A DNA stretch of 16,470 nt from an uncultured Faecalibacterium sp. Its GTDB lineage: Bacteria; Bacillota; Clostridia; Oscillospirales; Ruminococcaceae. The notes under the pieces are model-generated. The model made no database searches. It saw only the letters and a list, made by a program, of their open reading frames with translations, and had not been told where the DNA came from. The stretch is taken from NCBI GenBank assembly GCA_900765105.1, contig CAAFQM010000238.1, positions 1 to 16,470 of the forward strand, read 5' to 3'. Below, one piece after another: positions 14,495 to 16,470 of this stretch; the first letter of the stretch is position 1; each line of letters opens with the position of its first letter. Both the position numbers and the translations under genes were made by a program.

Positions 14495-14947
14495 TCAGTG
14501 CACAGCCGCATACTCGGGCTGTTTCAGTTCCCGGGGCTTCTGCTCGGCCCGGGATTTGTCGTAGCAGTACCGGATGATGGCCTGCCGCCGCACAATGCCG
14601 ATAAAGATGCCGCGGTCGTCCACCACCGGGACAAAGTTCTGGTTCATGGCCGCTTCGATCAGCTGGTCCATGCTGGTGGTCACCGTCACCGCCTTGTAGT
14701 CGCGCTTGTGAGGGAAGGCCGAGATCGGGATGTCCTCGGCGGCTTCCAGATCCAGCCCATGGAACTTTTTCAGGCCCCAGAGGATATCCCCCTCGGTCAG
14801 GGTGCCCACATATTTCCCCTGCCGGTTCAGCACCGGAATGGACGCATAGCGGTTATTTTCCCACTTTTCCAGCGTCTGCCGGAGGGTGAAGTCGTCGTAG
14901 ACATACATCAGGTCCTGCTTGGGGGAAAGGAAAAACAGAAGGTTCAT
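14495..14947 (-). CDS. Small protein of two CBS domains
   Basis: The 150-residue protein is almost only a CBS pair (Bateman module). The first domain covers about 8-65 with IPVLNRQGKYVGTLTEGDIL at 37-56; the second about 80-130 with FVPVVDDRGIFIGIVRRQAI at 105-124. A short polar tail follows. Such modules bind adenine nucleotides; stand-alone relatives in Firmicutes include the c-di-AMP binders CbpB/DarB, but ligand choice cannot be read here. The ATG is 8 nt after AGGAG (complement of 14956-14960). It has its own terminator and a structured leader of about 100 nt with a U7 run before the ribosome site. Confidence 0.87.
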   Translation of the reverse strand: MNLLFFLSPKQDLMYVYDDFTLRQTLEKWENNRYASIPVLNRQGKYVGTLTEGDILWGLKKFHGLDLEAAEDIPISAFPHKRDYKAVTVTTSMDQLIEAAMNQNFVPVVDDRGIFIGIVRRQAIIRYCYDKSRAEQKPRELKQPEYAAVH

Positions 14948-15049
14948 GACAACAGCTCCTAAACAATATTCGAGCGCTCACGCGCAAAAAAAGAACGCAG
15001 TTCATCCGCACAGGCGGGGCCCTGCGCCGCAGCCCCTGTTTCTGTTTTC

Positions 15050-15078
15050 ATTTTAGCACTTTTTCATAGTCAGATAAA
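15050..15078 (-). promoter_or_regulatory. Candidate promoter of the CBS-domain gene
   Basis: On the reverse strand TTTATC (15078-15073) and TAAAAT (15055-15050) are 17 bp apart, with TG one base before the -10. The -35 is poor; the extended -10 carries the call. Confidence 0.38.
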
Positions 15079-15254
15079 GGGTCCCGGGGCAGCTTTTATA
15101 ATTTTTTAACAGATTGTTCTCACTCCTTTGTCATACTTTTCCAATTGGGCATGCAGTCGTTTCTGAGTATCGCACCCGGCCCATGCAAAATCGGTCGAAC
15201 CCGCGCCCCGCCGCAAAAAGATGTGCAAAAAGTTGATATACCAGCAATTTGAAC

Positions 15255-15283
15255 TGTACAACCGCGCCCCGAAGTTGTATAAT
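15255..15283 (+). promoter_or_regulatory. Promoter of the asp23-fakA operon
   Basis: TGTACA (15255-15260) and TATAAT (15278-15283) are 17 bp apart. TACAAC (15257-15262) and GTTGTA (15274-15279) form an inverted repeat that touches both boxes and may be an operator. Confidence 0.6.
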
Positions 15284-15385
15284 AGAGTGGGTGCTTCTCG
15301 GCGGTATCTGCGTTTCTCGCGCTGCCACACACCCCAGACCTTGAATGTGTTTTATGCAAAACTAACATAAAGGAGCAGAGCGACT

Positions 15386-15736
15386 ATGATCACTTCCCGT
15401 TTCCCTCTGGGGGATGTCAGCTTTACCTCCGGGTATTTTTCCACCCTGGTGGGCGAAGCAGCCAAACAGTGTTACGGTGTTGCCGCAATGGCACCCCGCG
15501 ATATGACCGATGCCGTCAGAAGCATGGTGCACGGTTCTGATTACCCGGAAAAGGGTGTCCGTGTCACGCAGGAAGATGGCCGTCTGGTGATCGAGCTGCA
15601 CATTGCTGTGAGCTATGGCCTGAATATTTCCACGGCTGCACGCAGCATTTCGCACCGCGTCAAGGACGAGGTGGAACAGGCCACCGGCCTGAAGGTCGCC
15701 CGTGTGGTGGTCTCGGTGGACGACGTGATCGCCTGA
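15386..15736 (+). CDS. Asp23/Gls24 family envelope stress protein (YloU-like)
   Basis: The 116-residue protein shows the whole Asp23/Gls24 pattern: GYFSTLVGEAAKQCYGVAAM at 16-35, a central GVRVTQEDGRLVIELHIAV at 57-75, and the closing VKDEVEQATGLKVARVVVSV at 92-111. Family members are small cytoplasmic proteins linked to the membrane and to cell-wall stress; precise action is unclear. AGGAG lies 10 nt before the ATG. A FakA/YloV-like gene follows after 68 bp, as in the yloU-yloV pair of B. subtilis. The gap between them has two inverted repeats (15733-15748 around the stop, and 15762-15781) but no terminator U-run, so co-transcription is expected. Confidence 0.93.
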   Translation: MITSRFPLGDVSFTSGYFSTLVGEAAKQCYGVAAMAPRDMTDAVRSMVHGSDYPEKGVRVTQEDGRLVIELHIAVSYGLNISTAARSISHRVKDEVEQATGLKVARVVVSVDDVIA

Positions 15737-15804
15737 TTTTCAAATCAGCCATCTCAAAGCACCGGACGCACGGCGCTCCGGCGAGTTACAAGGAGTAAAA
15801 AAGA

Positions 15805-16470
15805 ATGATTTCTGGTAAGATCCTGCGCGACGCCATTATTTCCGGCGCCAACAACATCAACAATCAGCGCTCCCGCGTGGACGAGCTGAACGTCTTCCCC
15901 GTTCCGGACGGCGACACCGGCACCAACATGGGCATGACCGTGGGCGCATCCGTGCGCGAGCTGGAAGCTCTGGATGACAGCTGCACCGTGGGCGAGGCCG
16001 CCAAGACCGCTGCCTCCGCCATGCTGCGCGGTGCCCGCGGCAACTCCGGCGTTATCACCAGCCTGCTGTTCCGCGGCTTCTCCAAGGCGCTGGAGGGCAA
16101 GAAGGAAGCTTCCGCCGACGATATCGTCGAAGCCCTGAAGAAGGGCGTCGAGGGTGCCTATAAGGCCGTTATGAAGCCCACCGAGGGCACCATCCTGACC
16201 GTGGCCCGCGTGGCTTCCGAGGAAGCCGCCGCCTGCGGTGCCGAGGATGTGCCCGCCCTGTGGGACGTGGTGATGGCTGCCGGCCAGAAGGCTCTGGACG
16301 ACACCCCCAACCTGCTGCCTGTTCTGAAGAAGGCCGGCGTCGTGGACGCAGGCGGTCAGGGCATCCTGATCATCTTTGAGGGCATGGGCAAGGTGTTCCA
16401 TGGCGAAGGCATCGTGGCAGGCGGCGAGGCTGCTCCCAACAAGGCAAAGCTCTCCACCGAGAACGCCGGC
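15805..16470 (+). CDS. DAK2-domain fatty acid kinase subunit, FakA/YloV-like, cut by window edge
   Basis: The frame runs 222 codons from ATG to the end of the window without a stop. It opens with the DAK2 ATP-binding domain: NVFPVPDGDTGTNM at 29-42 with the metal-binding aspartates 35 and 37, GARGNSGVI at 76-84, KPTEGTILTV at 124-133 and VVDAGGQG at 179-186. In Firmicutes FakA uses ATP to phosphorylate fatty acids held by FakB proteins, feeding phospholipid synthesis. FakA is about 550 residues, so the middle and C-terminal domains lie beyond the edge. AGGAG at 15791-15795 is 9 nt from the start. Codons are strongly biased to C-ending forms, which suggests good expression. A DhaL-type role is less likely given the asp23 neighbour. 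Confidence 0.9.
   Translation, partial: MISGKILRDAIISGANNINNQRSRVDELNVFPVPDGDTGTNMGMTVGASVRELEALDDSCTVGEAAKTAASAMLRGARGNSGVITSLLFRGFSKALEGKKEASADDIVEALKKGVEGAYKAVMKPTEGTILTVARVASEEAAACGAEDVPALWDVVMAAGQKALDDTPNLLPVLKKAGVVDAGGQGILIIFEGMGKVFHGEGIVAGGEAAPNKAKLSTENAG

Larger units (their letters stand above)
14948..15385. other. Divergent intergenic region between the CBS gene and asp23
   Basis: In 438 bases I see no gene with a ribosome site. On the left is the CBS gene's leader with two alternative hairpins and a U7 run (14986-15036) and a weak promoter at 15050-15078. On the right are the asp23 promoter (15255-15283) and a leader of about 95 nt that can fold through GGGTG/CACCC and GGCGG/CTGCC pairs. 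The middle (15080-15240) shows nothing I can name. Confidence 0.6.

Noticed and set aside
15106..15368. Three overlapping reverse frames of 65-82 codons
   Set aside because: No ribosome sites, no recognisable pattern, and they cross the forward promoter and leader of asp23.
15221..15370. 49-codon forward frame (MCKKLIYQQF...) ending just before the asp23 ribosome site
   Set aside because: It contains the asp23 promoter and has no ribosome site of its own.
15754..16401. 215-codon reverse frame opposite the FakA-like gene
   Set aside because: Gly/His-rich shadow of a frame that carries the DAK2 motifs and an AGGAG start.
1..16470. CRISPR array, tRNA, rRNA, insertion sequence or prophage genes
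   Set aside because: No spaced direct repeats, no tRNA-like cloverleaf that I could recognise, and no transposase, integrase or phage motifs in any supported frame.

Overview
The window looks like chromosomal housekeeping DNA from a GC-rich member of the Clostridia, most like the Oscillospiraceae / Faecalibacterium group of gut bacteria. This is inferred from family content (a YmfF/YmfH-type M16 pair, a PheB-type ACT gene leading hom-thrB-lysC, an Asp23 gene beside a FakA/YloV gene), strong AGGAGG ribosome sites, sigma-A promoters of TTGACA/TATAAT type, and a palindromic repeat of a kind I associate with gut Clostridia. No phage, transposase, CRISPR array, rRNA or tRNA was seen.

Layout. (1) 1-4196, minus strand: a promoter drives a VanY-type carboxypeptidase, then two M16 peptidase-family proteins (one with the zinc motif, one without), then lgt, which leaves the window. 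Spacing is tight (35 bp, 14 bp overlap, ATGA overlap), so this looks like one envelope-related operon. (2) 4233-4382: a 150 bp MITE-like palindrome between that promoter and the next operon's terminator. (3) 4384-8439, minus strand: a threonine/lysine-branch operon of an ACT regulator-like gene, homoserine dehydrogenase, homoserine kinase and aspartokinase. The aspartokinase has a well-placed internal ribosome site and ATG that could give a separate regulatory subunit. (4) 8569-11266, minus strand: a class A penicillin-binding protein with its own promoter and a hairpin-rich leader. (5) 11408-12076, plus strand: a membrane-anchored BofC-like protein and a 56-residue zinc-ribbon-like protein. 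The small gene has a full-consensus promoter whose -35 box lies inside an inverted repeat. A bidirectional terminator follows. (6) 12112-14947, minus strand: a Na+/phosphate cotransporter with a PhoU-like tail and a structured leader, a 38-residue small protein, and a two-CBS-domain protein. Three TTTACA-like hexamers at exact 11 bp spacing lie upstream of the phosphate transporter and resemble a PhoP box. (7) 15255-16470, plus strand: an Asp23/Gls24 (YloU) gene followed by a FakA-like DAK2 gene that leaves the window.

Themes are cell-envelope building (PBP, VanY, Lgt, Asp23, FakA), aspartate-family amino-acid synthesis and phosphate uptake. No new multi-gene system is evident. The items most worth checking are the two small genes, the possible Pho box, the internal start in aspartokinase, and two structured leaders.
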